Of a stretch of 64,000 nucleotides of DNA, positions 46,108 through 53,920 are shown piece by piece. The DNA is taken from positions 1-64,000 of the forward strand of contig NZ_HG529329.1 in assembly GCF_000499525.1 (NCBI RefSeq), written 5' to 3'. This DNA is from Faecalimicrobium dakarense (GTDB lineage Bacteria; Bacillota; Clostridia; Peptostreptococcales; Peptostreptococcaceae). The stretch's first letter is position 1. Every line of letters starts with the position of its first letter. The notes beneath the pieces are model-generated. The model was not told where the DNA came from. It did no database searches and saw nothing but the letters and a program-made list of their open reading frames with translations. A program made the position numbers and the translations under genes.

Positions 46108-47706
46108 ATGACAGAACAAAATTTAAGCTTGATTGATGAAGTTAAAAGAAGAAGAACTTTTGCAATCATTTCCCATCCCGATGCAGGAAAAACTACATTA
46201 ACTGAAAAGTTTCTATTATATGGTGGTGCCATTCGTGAAGCAGGATCGGTTAAATCAAGAAGATCTCAAAAACATGCAGTATCTGACTGGATGGAAATTG
46301 AAAAACAAAGAGGTATATCTGTTGCATCAAGTGTTCTTCAATTTGAATATAATAACTTTTGCATAAATATTCTTGATACTCCAGGGCATCAAGATTTCAG
46401 TGAGGACACTTATAGAACTCTTATGGCTGCAGACTGTGCAGTAATGGTTATTGACTCTGCTAAAGGCGTTGAGGATCAGACAAAGAAATTATTCCAAGTT
46501 TGTAAAATGAGAGGAATTCCAATTTTCACTTTCATCAATAAAATGGACCGTCAAGGAAGAGATCCATTTGAGCTACTTGAAGATATTGAAAATGTTTTAG
46601 GAATTCGTTCTTGCCCAGTAAACTGGCCAGTTGGTTCTGGTAAAGAGTTTAAAGGTGTGTTTAATCGTCATAAAAATCAAGTTGAATTATTTGATGATGG
46701 TAACCATGGACAATCTATTGCTAAGTCTACAACTGGAAATATATCTGATGAAAAATTTAATACTTTATTAGGCGATGCTCTTCATGGAAAATTGCTAGAA
46801 GATATTGAACTTTTAGATATTGCTGGAGATAATTTTGATTTAGATAAAATATTAAATGGTGAATTAACGCCTGTGTTCTTCGGAAGTGCACTTACTAACT
46901 TTGGTGTAGAACCATTTTTAGAGTCATTCCTAGAAATAACACCACCACCAACTCCTCGTAGTAGTAATTTAGGTGAGATTGACCCTAGTTCTGATAACTT
47001 CTCAGGATTTATATTTAAAATTCAAGCTAATATGGATAAAAATCATAGAGATAGAATTGCATTCCTTAGAATTTGCTCTGGTAAATTTGAAAAAGGTATG
47101 GCAGTAACTCATGTACAAAGAAAGAAAAAGGTCAAACTTTCTCAACCTCAACAGTTTGTAGCACAAGACCGTGTTATAATAGATTCAGCATATCCTGGTG
47201 ACATTATCGGTATACATGACCCAGGAATATTTAATATCGGTGATACATTAAGTGAAAAGCAATCAAATTTACAATACACTGGTATACCACAATTTGCGCC
47301 TGAACATTTTGCAAGAGTTTCTACAAAGAATGCTCTTAAAAGAAAACAGTTCGTAAAAGGTCTTACACAGTTAGCAGAAGAAGGCGCTATTCAGATATTC
47401 AAGCAACCTCATTCTGGTATGGAAGAGCTTATTATAGGGGTAGTTGGAGTTTTACAATTTGAAGTTTTAGAATATCGTCTAAAGCAAGAATATGGTGTTG
47501 ATATGTTAATGCATACACTACCTTATCGTAATATACGTTGGATTGAACCTGGTACTTTTAAATCAGATAAACTTTCAATGCCAATGGATACAATACTAGT
47601 TGAAGATAAAAATAGCAATCCAGTAGTGTTACTTCAAAATGAATGGTCTATTAGACATTTAATTGAAAGAAACGAAAATATAGTTTTAAAAGAAACTTCT
47701 TTATAA
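46108..47706 (+). CDS. prfC: Peptide chain release factor 3
   Basis: 532-aa translational GTPase that recycles RF1/RF2 after termination. G1 HPDAGKTT (about 22-29), G2 region RGISVASSVLQF, G3 DTPGHQDFSEDT and G4 NKMDRQGRDPFEL are all intact; the C-terminal RF3 domain ends in WSIRHLIERNENIVLKE. AAAGGATGATAAAAA precedes the ATG. It is one of few plus-strand genes here and is flanked by repeats and a strong terminator. Confidence 0.95.
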   Translation: MTEQNLSLIDEVKRRRTFAIISHPDAGKTTLTEKFLLYGGAIREAGSVKSRRSQKHAVSDWMEIEKQRGISVASSVLQFEYNNFCINILDTPGHQDFSEDTYRTLMAADCAVMVIDSAKGVEDQTKKLFQVCKMRGIPIFTFINKMDRQGRDPFELLEDIENVLGIRSCPVNWPVGSGKEFKGVFNRHKNQVELFDDGNHGQSIAKSTTGNISDEKFNTLLGDALHGKLLEDIELLDIAGDNFDLDKILNGELTPVFFGSALTNFGVEPFLESFLEITPPPTPRSSNLGEIDPSSDNFSGFIFKIQANMDKNHRDRIAFLRICSGKFEKGMAVTHVQRKKKVKLSQPQQFVAQDRVIIDSAYPGDIIGIHDPGIFNIGDTLSEKQSNLQYTGIPQFAPEHFARVSTKNALKRKQFVKGLTQLAEEGAIQIFKQPHSGMEELIIGVVGVLQFEVLEYRLKQEYGVDMLMHTLPYRNIRWIEPGTFKSDKLSMPMDTILVEDKNSNPVVLLQNEWSIRHLIERNENIVLKETSL

Positions 47707-47722
47707 AAATTCGCTTTGCTTA
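47706..47722 (+). repeat. Dispersed repeat head only, copy 5
   Basis: AAAAATTCGCTTTGCTT begins at the prfC stop codon itself. The core is missing. Confidence 0.55.
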
Positions 47723-47726
47723 AAAT

Positions 47727-47776
47727 AAATGTTAATCCCCCTACGTCTATTTTTAAATGTAGGGGGATTAACATTT
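47727..47776 (+). terminator. Terminator of prfC
   Basis: Perfect 18-bp stem AAATGTTAATCCCCCTAC / GTAGGGGGATTAACATTT with a 14-nt loop. Symmetric enough to act for the minus-strand Mor-like gene as well. Confidence 0.88.
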
Positions 47777-47824
47777 TCATAACTACTTATCGGTTAACCA
47801 TCATTGTCTATATAAGTAAAATAC

Positions 47825-48079
47825 CTACTTAAAGTTGACAATATTTCTAACCTGAACCTCACTAATCCCAAACTTTCTAGAAATAGCCTTATAGTCCCCA
47901 TCAAAATCTTCTCTAATCTTCTTATTCCTAAAAGACTTAATAAGACTACTCTCATTAGGAATATACAAACTACTCCCACCTAAAAGCTTTACCAAATCCT
48001 TAAACGCATCAATACCTATAGTATCAACAATGTCTAAAACTGACTCAGGTAGATCCTCTTTACTCAAATACTTAAGCAT
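47825..48079 (-). CDS. Mor-like transcription activator
   Basis: 84-aa protein of the phage Mu Mor/C activator family. It has the DAFKDLVKLLGGSSLYIPNE dimerisation region (about 24-44) and a C-terminal helix-turn-helix (DGDYKAISRKFGISEVQVRNIV, about 60-81). GGGAGGGATTTT precedes the ATG. Bases are richer in C on the coding-complement strand than in neighbours, like the DnaC-like remnant at 57618, which suggests acquisition. No phage genes surround it, so its target is unknown. Confidence 0.78.
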   Translation of the reverse strand: MLKYLSKEDLPESVLDIVDTIGIDAFKDLVKLLGGSSLYIPNESSLIKSFRNKKIREDFDGDYKAISRKFGISEVQVRNIVNFK

Positions 48080-48371
48080 AAAATCCCTCCCATCTTAATT
48101 AAATTATATCACCTACATATCTTTTATAAAATTCTTTAACATACTTCTTAATAGTAAATTTAGTAACATTATCTTAAAAATAATAAGGGGATGAAACTAT
48201 GAAATGGTATCTAGATTTTGGACAATGAAGCTATACCTAAAGGATTTAAAGACACCTATATAACAACAAACTAAGTCTGTAAATCTTAAATTTTTTATTT
48301 AAACTTTTTTCTAAAATACTTTAATATAACCTAAAAAACAAATCTCCTATACTAATATCAAGAAAGTAATC
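48080..48371. other. Intergenic stretch without a clear gene
   Basis: Plus strand has AAGGGGATGAAACT followed by ATGAAATGG and nine codons ending at TGA near 48230; it may be a remnant but cannot be assigned. Otherwise AT-rich, no RNA gene seen. Confidence 0.4.
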
Positions 48372-48470
48372 AAAAATTCGCTTCACTTAAGCCACTGCGT
48401 GGGCGCTACATTTCATGTCGCCAACGACTGCGTCCGTTGCTTGAGCAACGTGTTGGCGAAACCTTTCAAG
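48372..48470 (+). repeat. Dispersed GC-rich repeat, copy 6 with perfect hairpin
   Basis: Head AAAAATTCGCTTCACTTAAG, then a core with outer arms TCGCCAAC (48418-48425) / GTTGGCGA (48452-48459) and inner stem CGTTGC-TTGA-GCAACG (48435-48450). TTGAGCAACGTGTTGGCGAA parallels the core of copy 4. Confidence 0.7.
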
Positions 48471-48517
48471 TTTAGCTGTTACTTTTCTTAAATAAAATTT
48501 AAAAGGAGGTAAACATA

Positions 48518-48736
48518 ATGGCTATTGTTGAAATAAAGAACCCTTCAAGCTTAAAAGTAAGATTAGATTTAGGCATGGTAGATGGCAAATCTAAAACTAG
48601 AACTAAATCTTATACTTCTTTAAAACATAATGCTTCTTTACAAGATGTATATGATGTTGCTGAAGCTATAATGGGACTGCAAGAACATGGTGTTTTAGAC
48701 ATAATCAAAGTTGATAATACAATACTTGGTGCCTAA
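48518..48736 (+). CDS. DUF1659 small protein
   Basis: 72-aa protein. The KVRLDLGMVDGKSKTRTKSY and SLQDVYDVAEAIMGLQ stretches are the DUF1659 pattern. AAAGGAGGTAAAC lies before the ATG. Followed at 39 bp by DUF2922 and then YvrJ, a common firmicute trio whose job is unknown. No signal peptide or membrane segment. Probably cytosolic. Confidence 0.85.
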   Translation: MAIVEIKNPSSLKVRLDLGMVDGKSKTRTKSYTSLKHNASLQDVYDVAEAIMGLQEHGVLDIIKVDNTILGA

Positions 48737-48774
48737 ACCATTGTATTAAGTTTTAATGAAAGGAGGAATTTGAT

Positions 48775-49005
48775 ATGGAACTTAATAAAAAGTTAATTAT
48801 GACTTTTAAAAATAATGATGATAAAAAAATCTCTTTATCTGTAGAAGATCCTAGAGATGATATAACTGAAGAAGAAATAAAATCAGTTATGGAGTTGATA
48901 CTTGCTAAAAATATATTCGCTCCAAATGGAATGGATTTAGTAGCAGTTGTTGAAGCTAAAGTTGTTGTTACAGATACTACTCCTTATGACTTAGTTATAG
49001 GGTAA
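48775..49005 (+). CDS. DUF2922 small protein
   Basis: 76-aa protein with MTFKNNDDKKISLSVEDPRD and EEIKSVMELILAKNIF, typical of DUF2922. It is preceded by GAAAGGAGGAATTTGAT. Operon partner of the DUF1659 gene. The repeat head follows its stop directly, then a terminator. Confidence 0.85.
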   Translation: MELNKKLIMTFKNNDDKKISLSVEDPRDDITEEEIKSVMELILAKNIFAPNGMDLVAVVEAKVVVTDTTPYDLVIG

Positions 49006-49018
49006 AATTCGCTTTGCT
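49005..49018 (+). repeat. Dispersed repeat head only, copy 7
   Basis: AAAATTCGCTTTGC begins inside the TAA stop of the DUF2922 gene, like the copies after prfC and after the permease gene at 2350. Confidence 0.5.
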
Positions 49019-49027
49019 CAAAATTAT

Positions 49028-49066
49028 AAGCTATGCCTGGGGTTTATATCCCTTGCATAGCTTTTA
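49028..49066 (+). terminator. Terminator between DUF2922 and yvrJ
   Basis: AAGCTATGC / GCATAGCTT stem, with a smaller GGG/CCC pairing inside and a T-tract after. yvrJ follows 30 bp later, so read-through may be regulated. Confidence 0.75.
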
Positions 49067-49095
49067 TACTATAAATTTATCGAAAGGTTGTGTAT

Positions 49096-49245
49096 ATGAT
49101 GAATTCAGAAATTCAAACATTGATAGCTTCTGTAGGTTTCCCTATAGCTCTTAGCATGTATTTACTTGTTAGGATAGAAGGTAAGCTACAAACTCTATCT
49201 GATAGTATTAATGAATTATCTAAAAATATAATAAGTATGAAATAA
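49096..49245 (+). CDS. YvrJ family protein
   Basis: 49-aa protein, MMNSEIQTLIASVGFPIALS then MYLLVRIEGKLQTLSDSI. The VGFPIALSMYLLVRIE hydrophobic helix followed by a coiled SINELSKNI tail is the YvrJ pattern. Start at 49096 or 49099 (two adjacent ATGs), with GAAAGG upstream. Too short for simple gene finders. Third member of the DUF1659/DUF2922/YvrJ group. A 49-bp near-copy of its 3-prime end lies at 52671. Confidence 0.8.
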   Translation: MMNSEIQTLIASVGFPIALSMYLLVRIEGKLQTLSDSINELSKNIISMK

Positions 49246-49246
49246 G

Positions 49247-49273
49247 GGAGTCGTAAAATAAGACTCCTTTTTA
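49247..49273 (+). terminator. Terminator of yvrJ
   Basis: GGAGTC / GACTCC stem with a 9-nt loop and a T5 tail, directly after the stop codon. Confidence 0.75.
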
Positions 49274-49528
49274 TTGATATTTGGCAAATCTATGATTTGA
49301 TATTTCTCCATATTTATAAAACTTTACAAATAAATACATTTTTTCGCGATATTTTTTTACTCCAATATATTAAAAAGAATAGTATTTAGATAATACTTCG
49401 AAATAAGAAGAAATGTAATATATTTAGTATGAATTTGCAAATGTAAAATTGTTCATTTTCTAACTTTATTATGCTACTATTGAAATACAATTAGTTTGAA
49501 AATTCAATAAATAAGAGGGGGAAATTTA

Positions 49529-51658
49529 ATGAAAAACAAAAAACTGTTATCTACTATAACAGCAGGGGCATTATCATTTTCTATGTTGGCTTCATTGTCT
49601 GCAAGGCCCTTAGAAGTAGAAGCACAAACTACACCACAGTGGAATGTGGAAAAATACGGAGATCGTATTGATGTAGACAGTAAACTAGAACAATTATCTA
49701 AAGATTCATCATTTCTAAGGCAAGCTGATAAGGATATCAAGGCAAACGCAGCACAAATTAATTTTAATGAAAACCAGTCATCAACAGATTCAACTAATAA
49801 TAATTCCTTTACATACGACGGAGGAACAAAGTTATTTTTAAATAGAAAATTAAAGTTCAAAGAATTTACTCTTCGTAGCGTTGGAGAAAATGTTGAAATT
49901 TGGGTAGCAAATGATTTATCTTTCCCAGAAGGTGATCCTCGTCCAGCTCATGTAGTTACACAAGGACAGGTAGATAAACTTCGTGATGAGTTTGATAAAA
50001 ACATTTATCCAAAGGATACTGAGTTTTTTGGAACTCCAGATGTACATGATGGTTCAAAGTCTACTATAGCTGGAAAGGTTGAAGGGATTCCTAAAGGTTA
50101 CTATGAGGGTAGTGAAAAAGTTATAATGCTAGTAGATAATATTATAGATGATAACTACAATGATCCAAATTATCCATTCTTTGTAGCAGGTTTTTACTGG
50201 CAAACACTTGAAAATTATATTGATAGAAACATTATAACAATAGATACAAGAGATTGGGATACTCGTTTAGAATCTACATTCTTTGGAACAACTATGCATG
50301 AGCTTCAACATTTGATTCATGCAGATAATGATAGTGCAGAAGAAACATGGATTAATGAAGGTATGTCTACTTTTTCTGAATACCTTGGTGGATATGGACA
50401 TAATGAAGGCTCTGTTAACTTCTATTTAGATCATCCAGAAAATTCACTTGTTAATTGGGATGAACATAAAGTGACATCAACAGGTCCTGAAACTATTGCT
50501 GATTATGGTCAGGTATATTTATTTACTTTATACATGAATGATAAATTTGGAAAAGACTTTATTAAAGACTTAGCATTAAATAAAAATCAAGGGATAAATA
50601 GTATTAATGAGGTATTAAAGGCTCATGGATCTAAACTTACTTTCACTCAGCTTTATCAAAACTTTATTACTGCATTATCTTTAGATAGTGATAGAGCTGG
50701 AAATGGAGTTTATAAATTTGACAGTATCAATCTTAGAGATATTGCTGTAGATAAACAAGGTACAAAACGTGGTATGACAGTAAACTATGAAAAAGCTTTG
50801 CAGTTTGAAAAAACAGGGGTTCCAGCTTGGGGTGGAGACTTTAAAATGTTAGATTTTAAAGATAAAATTAGAAGTATATCTTTTGATGGTGTAGATTTCT
50901 TATCAAGTCCATGGAAATCAGTAGCTGACCCTAAAGATCCAAACAATAAAGTATTGTGGGGTAATACAGGTGATGAAGCAGATAATAGTTTAATTTTTGA
51001 AGCAGATCTTACTAATAAAGATAAAGCAACTTTGAAATTTGATAACCTTGTTAATATAGAAGAGCAATGGGATTTTGGAGTTGTTCAAGTTTCAACAGAT
51101 AACGGAAAGACTTGGGTAAGTTTAGCTAATGAAAATACACGTAGTGACGTTGTAGATAACGGATATCCAAAGATAAAAGAAAATCTTCCTGGATTTACAG
51201 GGACTTATGACGGATGGAAGAAGGAAACTTTTGATTTAAGTAAATATGCTGGTCAAAAAATATTAGTTTCTTTCCGTTATTTAACAGACTGGGGAAACAA
51301 TGAAGCTGGCTGGTATATAGATAATATTGAAATTCCTGAAATTGGATATATTAAAGATGGAAGTTCTATAGATGATTTTAAATCTTTTAAAGAATTATCA
51401 GGCGAATATGTAAATTACACAGTAACATTTATTAATGAAAGAGAAGTTGGAAACAAAAAAGGAAAGAAAACAAATTATAAGGTTATTACAGTTAATCCAT
51501 TTAATGTAACTCAAAAAGATGCATTGACATTAAGACAGTTATTCCATGATGGAAACAACTATATGATTACATCCTATGCAGCTCCTACAGATGATAAAAA
51601 TCCAGTAGATTTTACGTATGAAATTAACTTTAAAACAAACAATTCAAATAAGAAATAA
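49529..51658 (+). CDS. Secreted M6-family metalloprotease (immune inhibitor A-like)
   Basis: 709-aa exported protease. Signal peptide 1-35 (KKLLSTITAGALSFSMLAS, likely cut after VEA). The zinc site is H257-E-L-Q-H261 with a second-sphere LIHADND and the third-ligand region ETWINEGMSTFSEYLGGYGH. The C-terminal half holds the InhA-type domain (WDFGVVQVSTDNGKTW, NNEAGWYIDNIEI). No cell-wall anchor. Shorter than Bacillus InhA (about 795 aa), having lost C-terminal length. Strong site AAGAGGGGGAAATTTA. Monocistronic with its own terminator. A likely virulence or nutrient enzyme; substrate not known. Confidence 0.9.
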   Translation: MKNKKLLSTITAGALSFSMLASLSARPLEVEAQTTPQWNVEKYGDRIDVDSKLEQLSKDSSFLRQADKDIKANAAQINFNENQSSTDSTNNNSFTYDGGTKLFLNRKLKFKEFTLRSVGENVEIWVANDLSFPEGDPRPAHVVTQGQVDKLRDEFDKNIYPKDTEFFGTPDVHDGSKSTIAGKVEGIPKGYYEGSEKVIMLVDNIIDDNYNDPNYPFFVAGFYWQTLENYIDRNIITIDTRDWDTRLESTFFGTTMHELQHLIHADNDSAEETWINEGMSTFSEYLGGYGHNEGSVNFYLDHPENSLVNWDEHKVTSTGPETIADYGQVYLFTLYMNDKFGKDFIKDLALNKNQGINSINEVLKAHGSKLTFTQLYQNFITALSLDSDRAGNGVYKFDSINLRDIAVDKQGTKRGMTVNYEKALQFEKTGVPAWGGDFKMLDFKDKIRSISFDGVDFLSSPWKSVADPKDPNNKVLWGNTGDEADNSLIFEADLTNKDKATLKFDNLVNIEEQWDFGVVQVSTDNGKTWVSLANENTRSDVVDNGYPKIKENLPGFTGTYDGWKKETFDLSKYAGQKILVSFRYLTDWGNNEAGWYIDNIEIPEIGYIKDGSSIDDFKSFKELSGEYVNYTVTFINEREVGNKKGKKTNYKVITVNPFNVTQKDALTLRQLFHDGNNYMITSYAAPTDDKNPVDFTYEINFKTNNSNKK

Positions 51659-51668
51659 CATATAAAAT

Positions 51669-51706
51669 AAATGCTTAATACTTGAAAAAGTGTTAAGCAT
51701 TTTTTA
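51669..51706 (+). terminator. Terminator of the M6 protease gene
   Basis: ATGCTTAATACTT / AAGTGTTAAGCAT stem (one G-U pair) with a GAAA loop and T6 tail. Confidence 0.85.
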
Positions 51707-51845
51707 TATGTAAATATTTTAGATACTTCCTTTCTATAAATTTATCACAAAGAAAGCTAACAAAGCCAATTTTTAAAACATAATGCAATATATAGTTTAC
51801 TTTTTGTTAGGTTTATCATATCATATGTAATATAAGGAGGTTTAT

Positions 51846-52040
51846 ATGAAGAATAAAAGAATGAAAATAGCTCGTATCGAATGTGATATGAGACAAGATG
51901 ATTTAGCCAAAGCAGTAGGAGTAACAAGGCAGACTATTGGATTAATAGAGTCTGGAAACTATAATCCTACTCTAAATCTTTGTATTGCAATATGTAAGGC
52001 TTTAGGGAAAAGCTTAGATGATTTATTTTGGGAGGAATAA
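51846..52040 (+). CDS. Small XRE-family regulator
   Basis: 64-aa Cro/CI-type repressor: the helix-turn-helix spans nearly the whole protein (MRQDDLAKAVGVTRQTIGLIESGNYNPTLNLC, read in parts). The closest general type is YozG-like. AAGGAGGTTTAT precedes the ATG. It is followed by a membrane-protein gene 3 bp after its stop, so the pair is one operon. Confidence 0.85.
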   Translation: MKNKRMKIARIECDMRQDDLAKAVGVTRQTIGLIESGNYNPTLNLCIAICKALGKSLDDLFWEE

Positions 52041-52042
52041 TA

Positions 52043-52501
52043 ATGAAAAATGTTAAAAATCAAGATGAAAGAGTTTTAACTCAAAGAAGAAAAATTCAAA
52101 GTGATGGATTTCAATTATTAATTTACGCATTGCTTATATTAGTAGTAGTCCAACAGTTCTTTTTACAAGCTCCACCTAGCCAATATATGGCTGAATTTTT
52201 ATGTTTAGTAGGTGCTGGATTTTATAATCTTATTCGTAATTTAAATATAGGTAATAATCTTTTTGGCGATGATAAAGGTTCAGGTAAGCGCCTTTTTAAA
52301 AATATCCTATTTTCTGGTGTAGGATCTGTTATTCTTTTTGCTTTGTTAACAGGTGAAAAAGATATAGGTGATCTTTTAAGTTACTTTTTAACCTTTATAG
52401 TAGCATTTAGTGGTATGAATTATCTTATTTACTATATTAGTAAAAAAAAGCAAGATAAAATTGAGAGAGAACTAGATATGGATGAAGATGATATTGAGTA
52501 A
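52043..52501 (+). CDS. Membrane protein paired with the XRE regulator
   Basis: 152-aa protein. I start at the ATG at 52043, since GGGAGGAATAATA just before it serves as the ribosome site; the longer TTG start would consume it. Four hydrophobic segments (about 24-40, 50-64, 88-104, 110-128), charged acidic tail. XRE plus multi-pass membrane protein pairs are frequent in Firmicutes and the membrane protein may sense and sequester the repressor. Family resemblance to DUF6773-like proteins is uncertain. Confidence 0.75.
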   Translation: MKNVKNQDERVLTQRRKIQSDGFQLLIYALLILVVVQQFFLQAPPSQYMAEFLCLVGAGFYNLIRNLNIGNNLFGDDKGSGKRLFKNILFSGVGSVILFALLTGEKDIGDLLSYFLTFIVAFSGMNYLIYYISKKKQDKIERELDMDEDDIE

Positions 52502-52541
52502 TATTTATGCTAATAAAAGACAATAATTTTGGCTCCATCTT

Positions 52542-52602
52542 AGTAAATAGTAAAGTATTAGTGTAAATTTTTTCAATCTACTCTAATACTTTACTATTTA
52601 CT
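52542..52602. terminator. Perfect 20-bp inverted repeat, terminator-like
   Basis: AGTAAATAGTAAAGTATTAG (52542-52561) and its exact reverse complement (52583-52602) with a 21-nt loop. No strong T-tract follows. It may terminate the XRE/membrane pair in both directions or be the scar of a small mobile element. Confidence 0.55.
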
Positions 52603-52670
52603 CTATCCTTTTTTAGATTTCTTATTTTATATTTTAAATTAACACATTATTAAAAGATATCGCAGATAGT

Positions 52671-52719
52671 ATCTAATAGTATTAATGAATTATCTAAAAC
52701 TATAATAATTATGAAATAA
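52671..52719 (+). pseudogene. Remnant of a second YvrJ gene (3-prime end)
   Basis: 49 bp match the end of yvrJ at 49197-49245 at 46 of 49 positions, including the terminal ATGAAATAA. The remainder of the gene is gone. A fresh terminator (GGGTGTTG / CAACACCC, 52720-52742) follows, also as in yvrJ. Confidence 0.7.
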
Positions 52720-52776
52720 GGGTGTTGTTAAGTACAACACCCTTATTATTTATATCAATACCTAGTAAATTAAATT

Positions 52777-52998
52777 TTATTCCACATAATCTATTTCTAA
52801 ACAACTATCTACTATATTTTCTACTATAACCATATACTTCTCAATTAGCTCTATAAACTCTTTAATAGTAATATTTTCATCTATCGATATATTAATAGAT
52901 GCTATTTGATTAGTACCATTATAAGCTTTTATATTGCTATCTCCAACCTCATAAATTTTATTATGTATTAAATTTTTTACGTATTCCCTTTTAATCAT
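52777..52998 (-). CDS. Small hypothetical protein downstream of the nuclease pair
   Basis: 73-aa protein with no recognised domain. Predicted mixed helix/strand, acidic C-terminus, no membrane segment. It lies 35 bp after a PD-(D/E)XK gene on the same strand, so it may be co-transcribed. The upstream ribosome site is weak (AAAGAATAT). Could be an accessory protein of that system. Not certain to be translated. Confidence 0.5.
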   Translation of the reverse strand: MIKREYVKNLIHNKIYEVGDSNIKAYNGTNQIASINISIDENITIKEFIELIEKYMVIVENIVDSCLEIDYVE

Positions 52999-53033
52999 AT
53001 ATTCTTTATAATCTTCTTCGTTAGTCTTTTCTA

Positions 53034-53906
53034 TCAGTCTTTTTTAGGTATATATGGTCTAGATTCATAATGTAGAGGTAGTATTATCTTTTTATTGAAA
53101 ATATCAAAAGATGGCTCTAAATGTATGTCATAGCTATCTTTTGTTATTTTATACGTATTATTTATTAATTTTGCTTCATCTTTTCCTATCCAACTATCTT
53201 TGGATATTTTTGCATAATAACTTACTCTTCCAACACCACCTGCTTTGCCAATTTCTCTAACGCTTAGTCCACCGTTACAATTTATGCATTTAGCTATCTT
53301 TTTAAACTTTATAAATGCCCTATCTTTATCTTCTTCGTTACTTAAACTATCTATAAGTTTATCATCTTCATTAATATCTAAATCTTTATAGAAGTCCTTT
53401 AGTATAAATATAAAGTCATAATATATTCTTTCTAGTACTTTATCTTCAATCTCTACTTTTACATCTTCGATTATATCTTTATATGTAATATTTTTAAATT
53501 CATTACCTATAGGACTTTGCTCTGGCATCAATGTCAAGAATATAAACTCTATTTTTACATCTTTATTTTTTAGCCCTAGTAATTTATTATTTACTAAATC
53601 AGCTACACACTTTTCATCTGAGTATCTTAAAGTTTGATTAATTCCTTCATCAGCTTTTAATTTATTTTCTATTATTAATAGTCTTGAGCAGTTGTCATTT
53701 TCTAATGTTATAACTATATCTGGAACTCCAACCGATGTTGCAATTCTTGTATATGCTTTAATATCAAAATTTGATGGATTCTCTATATTGAAAATACTTC
53801 TAATAAATGAGTTTCTAAATGATTTAGATTCATTTATTAACCCAACTATTAAGTTACTTATTATGTCTTCTTTGTATGTTATTCCTAGCAATTTTACTAT
53901 ATTCAT
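53034..53906 (-). CDS. PD-(D/E)XK nuclease-family protein (RecB-like, with QxxxY)
   Basis: 290-aa predicted nuclease. The core: D63 in GVPDIVITLE, E80-N-K82 (LIIENK), then Q91-T-L-R-Y95, the QxxxY motif of RecB/Cas4-like nucleases. An N-terminal EDIISNLIVGLIN helix may supply the first glutamate. C-terminal about 100 residues (GGLSVREIGKAGGVGRVSYYAKI onward) are of unknown function; a CINCNG pair is visible. GGGAGATAAA precedes the ATG. It follows another, different PD-(D/E)XK gene by 14 bp. Confidence 0.72.
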   Translation of the reverse strand: MNIVKLLGITYKEDIISNLIVGLINESKSFRNSFIRSIFNIENPSNFDIKAYTRIATSVGVPDIVITLENDNCSRLLIIENKLKADEGINQTLRYSDEKCVADLVNNKLLGLKNKDVKIEFIFLTLMPEQSPIGNEFKNITYKDIIEDVKVEIEDKVLERIYYDFIFILKDFYKDLDINEDDKLIDSLSNEEDKDRAFIKFKKIAKCINCNGGLSVREIGKAGGVGRVSYYAKISKDSWIGKDEAKLINNTYKITKDSYDIHLEPSFDIFNKKIILPLHYESRPYIPKKD

Positions 53907-53920
53907 TTTATCTCCCTGTT

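Noticed and set aside
45885-46232. 115-aa minus-strand reading frame over the start of prfC
   Set aside because: It is antisense to the strongly conserved prfC G-domain and to repeat DNA, has no ribosome site and no recognisable motif.
47794-47979. 61-aa minus frame overlapping the Mor-like gene
   Set aside because: Another frame of the same DNA; the Mor-like frame has the ribosome site and family motifs.
48190-48230. Very short plus-strand ORF MKWYLDFGQ behind AAGGGG
   Set aside because: Nine codons followed by stops in a noncoding stretch; cannot be assigned beyond a possible remnant.
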